64,000 nt of DNA from Bog-756 sp963813525 (GTDB lineage Bacteria > Actinomycetota > Acidimicrobiia > Acidimicrobiales > RAAP-2). The translations under genes and the position numbers were made by a program. Position 1 is the first letter of the stretch. Each line of letters opens with the position of its first letter. Location of the stretch: contig CAWEZI010000005.1 in assembly GCA_963813525.1 (NCBI GenBank), positions 2,976,001-3,040,000 on the forward strand. Reading direction: 5' to 3'. Under the pieces are notes generated by a model that was not told the DNA's origin, did not search any database, and saw only the letters and a program-made list of their open reading frames with translations. Of this stretch, positions 45,248 through 53,382 are shown in pieces.

Positions 45248-46207
45248 GTGACCGGCGGCCCGTACGCCTTCCATCTGCACCCGGTGACCTGGGCGGTCCT
45301 GGCTGCGTGCATCACCCTGGTGCTGGTGGGCCACCGCCGCCTGCAGCACACGGACGACCCGCCCATTCCCTGGAGCCGGAAACAAATGGTGACCTTCGCC
45401 GGCGCCTGTGTGGCGGCGGCGGTAGCTCTGACCTGGCCGCTCAGCGATCTGGCGGCCCACTGGTCGCTGACTGCCCTGGTCGCCCAGAGGGTGATTCTGG
45501 TGCTGGTGGTGGCCCCGCTCCTGCTCTTGGGCCTCCCCTACGACGTGATCCGGTGGCTGACCCGTCCACCGGTCGTCGATGCCGTGCTGGTCCGCCTCCA
45601 ACGACCACCGGTGGCCATCATCACCGTCACCGCCGTCCTCATCGGCTCGATGACCCCGGCCATGGTGCGAGCCGAGTCGTCCTCCCCGTTGGCCCGGGGT
45701 CTGTTGGTTGCGGCCGTGCTGGGGGCCGGACTGGTCCTGTGGATTCCGGTGCTCGGCCGGATTCCGGGGATCCTGCGGCTCAAGCCGGTCGTGCGCTTCG
45801 GCTACCTGGTGGCCCAGGCGGTGGTCCCTGCCTTTCTCTCGTTCATCTTCATCTTCTCGAGGCACCCGCTCTACGCCGAGTTCGCCCGGTCCCACGCCGC
45901 CATCGGCCTCCGTCCCCTCAACGACCAACAGGTGGCCGGGTTCGTGTCCAAGCTGAGCATGCTCTTCGTCCTGCTCATCGTGGGGGCGGTCGTCCTGGCC
46001 CGGGCCCCGAGGTCGGACGAGGAATTCGCCGTCGACGAACCGCTGGTGTGGGCCGACGTCGAACGACAGTTCGAACGGGCCGACCGACACGGACTGTCCG
46101 GCCCGGTCGAACAGTTTCCGCCGAGCGGTCCTTCCTCCGACCACGACTTGTCCGACCGAGGGCGCGGGGGCCCCGAGCCGCCCGAGGGCGATCGGCCCGA
46201 GCCCTGA
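45248..46207 (+). CDS. ctaG: cytochrome c oxidase assembly factor CtaG (caa3 type)
   Basis: This 319-residue membrane protein has about seven hydrophobic segments and the caa3_CtaG family layout: FHLHPVTWAVLAACITL, WPLSDLAAHWSLTALVAQRVI, LGLPYDVIRWL, and HPLYAEFARSHAAIGLRPLNDQQVAG. It is thought to help copper delivery or assembly of the oxidase in the inner membrane. The last ~65 residues are a charged cytoplasmic tail rich in Asp/Pro. The start is GTG 45248 without clear SD. Confidence 0.88.
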   Translation: MTGGPYAFHLHPVTWAVLAACITLVLVGHRRLQHTDDPPIPWSRKQMVTFAGACVAAAVALTWPLSDLAAHWSLTALVAQRVILVLVVAPLLLLGLPYDVIRWLTRPPVVDAVLVRLQRPPVAIITVTAVLIGSMTPAMVRAESSSPLARGLLVAAVLGAGLVLWIPVLGRIPGILRLKPVVRFGYLVAQAVVPAFLSFIFIFSRHPLYAEFARSHAAIGLRPLNDQQVAGFVSKLSMLFVLLIVGAVVLARAPRSDEEFAVDEPLVWADVERQFERADRHGLSGPVEQFPPSGPSSDHDLSDRGRGGPEPPEGDRPEP

Positions 46208-46316
46208 GCCTCTACCCGGAGTCTCCTATGGTGGCGACGCGTCGGCACCCGCCCCCGGACGGGGCTTGCATCTGTCGGTGTCCCTCCCATCCGTTCCCGC
46301 CAACCCCTCCCGTTCG

Positions 46317-46322
46317 TAGCAT
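46317..46322 (+). promoter_or_regulatory. -10 box of the carboxyltransferase gene (leaderless)
   Basis: TAGCAT, then GGGCCG, then GTG at 46329: the TANNNT-N6-GTG arrangement found repeatedly in this window. Confidence 0.6.
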
Positions 46323-46328
46323 GGGCCG

Positions 46329-48077
46329 GTGACTCTGGATGCCCCGGCCGCGCCCATCTACCGTCGCCTGGTCGGCGGCACGGTGAGGGCCGGCATCGAG
46401 GAGCTAGGTGGTCGTCCGGCCATGGTGGTGCGCACCGTGTCGACCCTGCACCGGGGAGCGCTGTCCATCGACGACGGCGAGACCATGCGGACGGCGGCGG
46501 CTTCGGCCCTGACCCTCAGGATCCCCATGGTCATGGTTCTGTCCTCGAGTGGCGCCGACGTAGCCGACGGGGTGGCCTCGCTGAACGGGTGGGGGCGGGC
46601 AGCCCGGGCCCTGGCCGCCTGTTCGGGAATGGTGCCGGTCATCGTGGTGGTGACCGGCCCGGCACTGTCGGGACCGGCCCTGCTGCTCGGACTGGCCGAC
46701 CTGGTCATCATGACCTCCGATGCCTTCGCCTTCGTGTCAGGTCCGGCCATGGTCGAGGATTTCACCGGGGTACGCATCGGCATCCACCAGCTCGGGGGTA
46801 CGGCTATGCACGCCCGGTCGAGCGGACTGTGCGCTATCGAGGCCGCCTCCGAGGAGGAGGCGGTGGCCCACGTCGATCACCTGTTGGGCCTGCTGCCGGC
46901 CAGTGCCGACGAGCTCACCCCGCTCGGACCCGACGGGCTGTTCGACGTTGGGACGGCGGGCGGTCTTCCCAACGACGGTGAAGCCCTCGGGGCAATCATG
47001 CCGGAGCGGACAACCAGTTCCTACGACGTGCGGCGGGTGGCGGCGGCACTGGCCGACGACCACGACGTGGCCGAGCTGTGGACCCGATGGTCCCCCCAAC
47101 TGGTGACCGCCCTCGGGCGGATCGGTGGGCGGGCGGTCGGTTTCGTGGCCAACCAGCCCCAGGCGCTGGCCGGCACACTGGACATCGCCGCCTCGCAGAA
47201 AGGGGCCCGGTTCGTCCGGTTCTGCGACGCCTTCAACCTGCCCCTGGTCACACTGGTGGACACGCCGGGTTTCCTGCCGGGCAAGGACCTCGAATGGCGG
47301 GGCATGATCCGCCACGGGGCCGAGCTGGCCTTCGCCTACGCCGAGGCCACCGTGCCCCGGGTGTGCGTCATCCTGCGCAAGGCGTTCGGAGGGGCATACA
47401 TCGTCATGGACTCGAAGGGGTTGGGAAACGACCTGTGCTTCGCCTGGCCCGGCGCCGAAATCGCGGTGATGGGTGCCGAGGGCGCGGTGCAGATCCTCAA
47501 CCGCGGGGCCTCGCTCGAGGAGCAGGAGACCCTGCGGGCCCAGTACGGCGAGCGCTTCCTCACCCCGTGGCAGGCGGCCGAGCGGGGCTTCGTCGACGCC
47601 GTCATCGACCCCGAGGACACCCGGGCGGTGGTGGCTGAATCACTGCGGACGCTGGAGACGGCGCGGGAGATGCTGCCCGGTCGGAAGCACACGGTTGGGC
47701 CGCGGGCCGGAAGCACACGGTGGGCCCGCTGTAGCTCAGAGGGCATCCGGGGGATGACGAACTGTTCGTGGGGCCGTCTTGGGCGCGCTGATCGCCCTTC
47801 CACTGTCTCGAACGCCACGACCGACCATCCGCCCCTCCTCGTGGGCGACCCGTTCAACAACAGGTCCGGGGTATCCCAATACCATCACTGCGGTGAGCCC
47901 AACCACGACCGGGAGCCACCATACCCACGGACCGAAGTGGAAATAGGCGTAGACCGAGGTCGCTGTGGCGATGAAAAGGGCTGCCTCGAAGTGACGTGCA
48001 GAAGGGCGAGCGGCCATCACCAGGGCCAGAAACAGCGGAGGCGCAAGGTAGTAGGGGCAGATCACCGCCTCGAATAA
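46329..48077 (+). CDS. acyl-CoA carboxylase carboxyltransferase (beta) subunit, 3' end altered by a 26-bp duplication
   Basis: The protein is a biotin-dependent carboxyltransferase (PccB/AccD type) that moves CO2 from biotin to acyl-CoA. Evidence is the two crotonase-like halves: LVIMTSDAFAFVSGPAMVEDF with GIHQLGGTAMHARSSGL, and GFVANQPQALAGTLD, VDTPGFLPGKDLEWRGMIRHGA, FGGAYIVMDSKGLGNDL. Family ends are short (Lys-His-Gly-Asn-type then Leu-stop). Here GRKHTVGP at 47680-47703 is followed by a second copy 26 bp later in another frame, which reads RKHTVGPL and stops at TAG 47732-47734. In the actual frame translation continues to 48077 and runs antisense into the next gene. The real protein probably ends near 47734; the extended tail is likely spurious. 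Confidence 0.9.
   Translation: MTLDAPAAPIYRRLVGGTVRAGIEELGGRPAMVVRTVSTLHRGALSIDDGETMRTAAASALTLRIPMVMVLSSSGADVADGVASLNGWGRAARALAACSGMVPVIVVVTGPALSGPALLLGLADLVIMTSDAFAFVSGPAMVEDFTGVRIGIHQLGGTAMHARSSGLCAIEAASEEEAVAHVDHLLGLLPASADELTPLGPDGLFDVGTAGGLPNDGEALGAIMPERTTSSYDVRRVAAALADDHDVAELWTRWSPQLVTALGRIGGRAVGFVANQPQALAGTLDIAASQKGARFVRFCDAFNLPLVTLVDTPGFLPGKDLEWRGMIRHGAELAFAYAEATVPRVCVILRKAFGGAYIVMDSKGLGNDLCFAWPGAEIAVMGAEGAVQILNRGASLEEQETLRAQYGERFLTPWQAAERGFVDAVIDPEDTRAVVAESLRTLETAREMLPGRKHTVGPRAGSTRWARCSSEGIRGMTNCSWGRLGRADRPSTVSNATTDHPPLLVGDPFNNRSGVSQYHHCGEPNHDREPPYPRTEVEIGVDRGRCGDEKGCLEVTCRRASGHHQGQKQRRRKVVGADHRLE
47682..47733 (+). repeat. 26-bp tandem duplication at the carboxyltransferase 3' end
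   Basis: CGGAAGCACACGGT occurs at 47682 and again at 47708 within a 26-bp unit. The shift of 26 (2 mod 3) removes the old stop codon from the frame. Confidence 0.85.
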
Positions 48078-49232
48078 GCAGCGCGCGGCCAGAACGGCAG
48101 CGGCCAGCCAGAGCAAGGCCACGGGGCTCTGGGGTCGTCGCCAGACGTAGACACCGAGGATGACCGCGCCAGCGAGGTAGAGCAACCGGCCCGGACCACC
48201 GGTGACCGCCACTTGACTGACGGCGGTGGCGGCTGACGTGACAAGGTGTCGGTGGCTCAGAACCACTGACGCCGTGTCGCCCTGTCCGAGAAAGTCGGCC
48301 GGAATCTTCGGCGTCAACGCAATCCATGGCGTCACGTGGTTAAGGGCTGGTATTGCCGCCTGGCGCACCAGAGCCCGATAGGCTTCGGTCGGCTCATCGA
48401 TGAAGGCCAGCGCGACCAGCACCGCTGAAAGAGCGCAGGACCGAACGGCCAACCGCAGGCGCTCCCCCGGGGGTGAAGCCGCGATCAGCAGAGGGAGCAG
48501 AGGGAGCACCAGAGGCTGAACGGCGACCCCGAATCCCAGCAGCCAGCCGCATTTGGCCCACTTCCCGTCGAGGGCGGCGAGCAGGCCGTAAATGGCGAAG
48601 GCAGTTGCTAGGGCGTCCTCGGCGTGCCCCCAGAACGCCGCCACCGAAAGGGCAAGCAGGCCGATCACGAAACAGAGGCCTATACGGCGATGTACCGGGA
48701 CCTGAATTCGCTCCGCCAGCGCGTCTGTGGCAAAGATCACTGTGCTGGCGGAGATCAGCTCCACCGGCTGGAGCACCAGGGCGGCGGTGGGGTGGGTCAG
48801 AAGGATTGGGCTGTATGACTCGGTGAGGCTGAGGTGGCCAGAGAGAATGGCGAACGGTGCCAGCACGACCTCGAACCCTGGGAAGGCGACGATCCCGTTC
48901 GAAGGATCGTAAACACCGCCGACGTCGCCCCAACCGACGTAGTGCGCCGCTCGCCACACGTCCCAAACATCGGCGGAGGTGGACCAGTGGCCGGCGTGGA
49001 AGACGGTGGGAGCCCACTCGAGCAGGTAGCCCATCCCGAGGACCATGACCATGCTGGTGGCGGCTACTGCCCACCGCCGAGTGACCAAACGCTCAAGGAA
49101 AGACACTCCCGGTTTCGTGCCGGCCTGATCAGCACGGCCCGAGCCGGCCCCAGAATCCGCGGGACCCCCGCCTGCCTGCCTCGAGCCATGGTCCCGATCC
49201 ATCTCTTGGAGATCGGCTGTCACTGCTTTCAT
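47736..49232 (-). CDS. polytopic membrane protein, GT-C/GT87-like glycosyltransferase candidate
   Basis: The product of about 498 residues has 10 or more hydrophobic helices (for example VVLAPFAILSG, GLCFVIGLLALSVAAFWGHA, LLYLAGAVILGVYVW) and Asp-Trp rich extracytoplasmic loops such as STSADVWDVWRAAHYVG early in the chain. That pattern is seen in polyprenyl-phosphate-dependent (GT-C/GT87) transferases, but no diagnostic motif is certain. ATG 49232 is preferred over 49265. It ends 4 bp beyond the carboxyltransferase's probable real stop, so the two genes meet tail to tail. A long basic cytoplasmic end closes the protein. Confidence 0.65.
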   Translation of the reverse strand: MKAVTADLQEMDRDHGSRQAGGGPADSGAGSGRADQAGTKPGVSFLERLVTRRWAVAATSMVMVLGMGYLLEWAPTVFHAGHWSTSADVWDVWRAAHYVGWGDVGGVYDPSNGIVAFPGFEVVLAPFAILSGHLSLTESYSPILLTHPTAALVLQPVELISASTVIFATDALAERIQVPVHRRIGLCFVIGLLALSVAAFWGHAEDALATAFAIYGLLAALDGKWAKCGWLLGFGVAVQPLVLPLLPLLIAASPPGERLRLAVRSCALSAVLVALAFIDEPTEAYRALVRQAAIPALNHVTPWIALTPKIPADFLGQGDTASVVLSHRHLVTSAATAVSQVAVTGGPGRLLYLAGAVILGVYVWRRPQSPVALLWLAAAVLAARCLFEAVICPYYLAPPLFLALVMAARPSARHFEAALFIATATSVYAYFHFGPWVWWLPVVVGLTAVMVLGYPGPVVERVAHEEGRMVGRGVRDSGRAISAPKTAPRTVRHPPDAL

Positions 49233-49310
49233 AAGGGGGTCCCCAGGGACTGCCCGGACAGCCACCGGGCAGGATGGCCAACCGACGTCGACGCCATTTG
49301 GTGCCCAAGC

Positions 49311-49344
49311 AACGTGCCCCCCTTCCCAAGAAAGGGGGGCACGT
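49311..49344 (-). terminator. pilin-gene terminator
   Basis: AACGTGCCCCCCTT (49311-49324) pairs with AAGGGGGGCACGTT (right arm ending at about 49344) around a short loop. It is a 14-bp, very GC-rich hairpin, followed on either side by T/A-rich TTGCTT. It lies just downstream of the pilin gene on the minus strand and would protect or end a highly expressed message. Confidence 0.75.
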
Positions 49345-49398
49345 TTGCTTAAGCAGTCTCCAAGCCGAGTGCAGTCATGCTCGCCTCGGCTAGGTCAA

Positions 49399-50010
49399 TC
49401 AGGCTGCCGCCGGGAACCCTTGGGCCCCAGTCGATCCGCCCTGGAACTTGGCGCCTGTGTTGGGAACAGCCGCGTTACACGTGGTGGTCTTGGCCACGCC
49501 GTACCACGTCCCAGGCGCGTCGGCACCATTAGCGAGTGTGGAGATGACAGCGTCGTCGGCTCCCGGAGAGGCACCCTCGTTGACGGCGTTGTCAACCAGA
49601 TACCAGCACTCACCGGTCTTCGACTCGGCGGCCAAGATGATGCCGTTGCCGTCGGTAGCGGTGTAGACGCTGATGATGCCGGAACTCGTCGATGCGGCCG
49701 TTTGCCACTTCACACTGGGCTCCTGGGTAGTCAAGGCGAGAACAGCAGTGGCGCCATTGTCAGTGCCGTAGGTCTGCTGATTACTGTCGTAATAGCTCTT
49801 GGCATTGGTCAGAGCCGTGTTCAGGTTGGACTGAGCCGCCCTGTCGTTGGCCGAACCCGACACTCCGAGAAAGGTCGGAATGGCGATAGCCAGCAGAATG
49901 GCCATGATCAACAGGACCACCATGAGCTCGATGAGGGTGAAACCGGCATCGACACCGGACTCACGCCCACCGTCTCGTCTTTCATTCAGTCGCTCGAATA
50001 CATATGACAT
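49399..50010 (-). CDS. type IV pilin (major-pilin-like prepilin)
   Basis: The 203-residue precursor has a 23-residue hydrophilic leader ending in Gly23, then FTLIELMVVLLIMAILLAIAIPTF: the class III/IVa signal with Glu at +5 and a hydrophobic alpha1 helix. The mature part (~180 residues) has a Cys pair (ECWYLV, TTTCNAAV) for a C-terminal disulfide loop. CGAGGAGGCAACAA precedes ATG 50010. A strong terminator follows. It belongs with pilC, pilT, pilB upstream on the same strand but is separated by 435 bp, so it probably has its own promoter. This gene is intact, unlike its neighbours. Confidence 0.92.
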   Translation of the reverse strand: MSYVFERLNERRDGGRESGVDAGFTLIELMVVLLIMAILLAIAIPTFLGVSGSANDRAAQSNLNTALTNAKSYYDSNQQTYGTDNGATAVLALTTQEPSVKWQTAASTSSGIISVYTATDGNGIILAAESKTGECWYLVDNAVNEGASPGADDAVISTLANGADAPGTWYGVAKTTTCNAAVPNTGAKFQGGSTGAQGFPAAA

Positions 50011-50445
50011 TTGTTGCCTCCTCGTTGTTATTGATGCATCAATGGCAGGACGCCCGGAAGGGTGTCCTGGTATTGCTATCGTCCCATTTTCCCAACATCT
50101 TTAGAGACCTTTATAATTCGCTTCTAAAGCTATTTGGTTCAATGAAACGACACCTTATGGCTTGAACCCCTGCCGACGAGTGGTGGGTTGCGAGCCAGTA
50201 GATTGAGGTCAACCGGGTGGAACGCCAAACGATCGTTGAATCAATGGCCTTGCGTATACCCATTCAATTCCGCCTTCCGACGCGTCCATCCGCTCTGAAC
50301 AAGACAATGTCGGGTTGCCCCCCGTCGTCTTGAATCACCAATCGGTGGTGATTTCTAACTCATATTCACCTTATTGGAACAAAAGTCAACATTGGCAAGT
50401 CCCTAGTCGTTATTTTTTTGACGCCACAGTTGCTTCAAGTCGGGA
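50011..50445. other. AT-rich intergenic region between pilC and the pilin gene
   Basis: This 435-bp stretch holds no gene I can support. It contains the pilin 5' UTR, an inverted repeat AATCACCA/TGGTGATT (50333-50353, 5-base loop) that may end the pilC transcript or be an operator, and TTGACT on the minus strand at 50384-50389 as a possible -35 box for the pilin. A T7 run lies at about 50412. Confidence 0.5.
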
Positions 50446-51687
50446 TCAACTACCGCCAGTCGGAACCAGCTTGATGTAATCGAACATCGGCAGGTAGAGG
50501 GAGATGACCATGGCACCGACCATCACACCCATGCAGACGGTGAGCATCGGCTCGAGCAGGGCGGTCAGGTTGTTGACCGTCACCTCGACCTCCTGATCGT
50601 AGAATTCACCGACCTTCTTGAGCATGCCGTCGAGGTCACCCGTCTGCTCACCGACTTCGATCATCTGGACCACCAAGCGGAGGTATGACATCCTCGTGCT
50701 CCCTCAGGGGATCGGCCAGAGGTCGGCCCTCGCGCACGCCCTTCTTCGCCTCCAGGAGCACGTCACCCACGGTGCGGTTGCCAGCGGTGTCGGCTCCGAG
50801 ATCCAAAGACTCGAGAATCGGTACTCCCGAAGCGACGAGTGAGGCCAGGGTGCCGGTCATTCTGGCCAAAGCGACCTTGTGGAACAGCGGTCCGAAGACC
50901 GGCGGCTTCAGTATCAAACGGTCCCACTTGCGACGTCCTTCATCGGTGGCGATCCACTTTCGGAGGATCACGACGCCGACGATGATCCCGGCAATGATCA
51001 CGAGGGCCCACACGCTGGTGATGATCGTTCGAGATCTCAATGACGATTCTGGTAGGCAAGGGAAGCTTCCCGCCCAACGAGGAGAAGAGTTTCCCGAAGA
51101 TCGGAACGATGAATACGATCATGGCCGTGAAGATCACGAGCATCACGCTGAAGACCACCGCCGGGTAGGTCATGGCCGACCGGATGGTGCGATTGAGCTG
51201 GGCCTGCTTCTCGATGGTGTCGGCCAAGCTGCCGAGGACCTCGTCGAGGTTACCGCCGGCCTCGCCGGCCTGGACCAGAGTGCAGAAGAGGTGAGAGAAG
51301 ACCTTGGGGTGCTTGGCGCAGGCAGCGGAGAGGGATGAACCGTGCTCGAGATCGAGACGAACGTCGGCAATGACACGTGCCAACGTGGGGTTCTCACTCT
51401 GGCCGGCCAGGATTCCCAGTGACCGGACGACAGACAAGACCCGAGTCGACCATGGTCGAGAGCTGCCTCGTGAATACGGCAACCTCGCGCAACTTTACGC
51501 GATCGGAAAAGCCGGGAATCTTGATTTCCGTCTTGAGATTGACAGCCGACTTCGGGGTAACCGAAATGGGCATGTAGCCCATCTCGCGAAGGCGGCGCAC
51601 GACCAGGGCCATGTTGTCGCCATCGAGCTGTCCTTCGACCAGGCTTCCCGACCGGTCTCGCACCTTGTAATCAAATGTCAGTGCCAC
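50446..51687 (-). pseudogene. pilC: PilC inner-membrane platform protein, three frame breaks
   Basis: PilC/GspF is the inner-membrane platform of the type IV pilus. All parts are readable but split over frames: MALTFDYKVRDRSG with VFTRQLSTMVDSGL; then VRSLGILAGQSENPTLARV, LVQAGEAGGNLDEVLGSLAD and MTYPAVVFSVMLVIF; then TIITSVWALVIIAGIIVG, VALARMTGTLASLVASGVPI; then LVVQMIEVGEQTGDLDGML and MLTVCMGVMVGAMVISLYLPMFD. The total is about 413 residues, a normal length. Breaks fit one extra base each at 51436-51437, 51028-51029 and 50675-50676. Read in one piece it would be functional; as given it is broken. Confidence 0.85.
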
Positions 51688-51725
51688 TGTGCCCCGCTTC
51701 GTGGATCATGAATTGAGTATTGGTT

Positions 51726-52821
51726 TTAGATGGTGCTCAGGTGATTGCGTAGGTCTTCCTGGTTGGACGACCGGTCGTAGGCGATGCTTTCGGAGATGCG
51801 ACCCTCCTTGACCAGCTGAGCCAGGCCCTGATCCATGGTCTGCATCCCGTAAGAGCCACCCACCTGCATCAACGAATAGATCTGGTGAGTCTTGGACTGA
51901 CGGATCAGATTGCGGATGGCGGACGTGCACATCAGCACCTCCGAACAGGGAATCCGACCGGTACCTTCCGAGTTGACGATCAGTTGCTGGGTGACCACGC
52001 CTTCGAGGGTCGCGGCCAACATCACCCGGATCTGCTCTTGTTGGTTGGTGGGAAACACGTCGATCACCCGATCGATCGTCTGTGGACAGTCCTGGGTATG
52101 AAGCGTCCCGAACACAAGGTGGCCGGTTTCGGCGGCAGTCAGACGCCATCGAAATCGTCTCGAGGTCGCGGAGCTCGCCGACGAGAATCACGTCAGGATC
52201 CTGGCGGAGCACCCTTCGGAGAGCTTCGGAGAACGAATCGGTGTCCTCTCCGATCTCCCGCTGGGTGATGATCGACCGCTTGTGATCGTGAAGGAACTCG
52301 ATCGGGTCCTCGACCGTGACGATATGAAGTGGCTTCGTCCGATTGATGATGTCGACCAGCGACGCCAGAGTGGTCGATTTGCCTGACCCGGTAGGACCGG
52401 TGACCAGTACCAACCCACGTCGAAGGTCGGTGAAACCTTTGATGGCGTCGGGAAGGCCGAGGGTATCGAATTCGGGCATCTCATGGGGAATCGGCCGGAG
52501 CGCGGCAGCGATCGTCCCACGTTGCAAAGAGACGTTCACCCGGAACCGACCGACACCTGCAATGGAGTGAGACGTGTCCAATTCGTGTTCCGCCTCAAAT
52601 CGCTCGCGCTGGGAGGCGGGAAGAATCCCGAAGATCATCTCCCGGATTGTTTCGTGGTCGAGCGGAGGACATCCTTCGATAGGACGAATCGCCCCATGGA
52701 GTCGGATTGTCCCGGGCATCGACGCCGTCAGGTGCAGGTCCGACGCACCCACGGTCACCGCATACCGCAGAAGGTCGTCGACGTGAAGCGGAATGTTGCC
52801 GTCCGTTACCGAAGCCGGCAT
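51726..52821 (-). pseudogene. pilT: PilT retraction ATPase with one frame break
   Basis: PilT depolymerises pili. The first part has DDLLRYAVTVGASDLHLTA, Walker A GPTGSGKSTTLASLV, TVEDPIEFLHDHKRS and Walker B QDPDVILVGELRDLETISMA. The rest (LTAAETGHLVFGTLHTQDC, FPTNQQEQIRVMLAATLEG, canonical AIRNLIRQSKTHQIYS) is in the next frame. One additional T at 52143, between GCG and the CTG Leu codon, explains the break. ATG 52821 with GGAG upstream matches the PilT start; the frame is open to 52959. It lies downstream of the MshEN gene and 38 bp before pilC. A second, intact pilT-like gene is at 62 kb. Confidence 0.86.
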
Positions 52822-52840
52822 TCCCGTCTCCAAGAGCGAC

Positions 52841-53382
52841 TCAACCGTCTGGCCGATCCGGGGAGGACTCGTCACTGTCCTCCGGGGAATGGTCGGCAAG
52901 AGGTGATTCCGGTGCTGGTCCGGGAATGGGGCCTGTTCCATTGCCGACCAGATGCGCAATCAGCACCGGATCGGCCAGTACCGGATTGACGCGGTGTCCG
53001 ATCCGAGACGCCAGCTCGTCGACTTCGTGAGCCGACGGAGGTTCGGCGAAGCGACGACCAGGACATTGCCTTCGAACTGCAACGGTACGGCCTTGAATTC
53101 GAGACGAACGTCCTCGGGCATGGCCGCGGCCGCATCAGGGCTTTCCGTGACCGCCGTCAGATCGATTGCCGGCAGTTGGGCCAAATGAGCCAACGCACCC
53201 ACCACCACGCCCGGAAGGGCGAGGTTTCTGCCAATCAGAATTTCGGCGAGGGTTTGGCCGTCGGCTCGCGCCTCGGCCAGCAGCGGTGCGAGATTGGACT
53301 CCGTCTCGTAGCCGCCCTGGACCAGCGCCTGGGCGAGACGCGTCGACCACTCCACTTGGGTATCTGCGTTGATCGCGGTCAT
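52841..53382 (-). CDS. MshEN-like (GspE N-terminal) domain protein, one frame break
   Basis: About 180 residues resemble the MshEN/GspE-II N-terminal module that binds c-di-GMP in some pilus ATPases: RLAQALVQGGYETESNLAPLLAEARADGQTLAEILIGRNLALPG, VVVGALAHLAQLPAIDL, VVASPN, then in a second frame EVDELASRIGHRVNPVLADP and an acidic Pro-rich tail to a TGA at 52841-52843. A missing base near 53026 would restore the frame. Its ATG overlaps the pilB stop (ATGA), and pilT follows. No ATPase domain is attached. It is possibly an adaptor or a split-off N-terminus. Confidence 0.65.
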
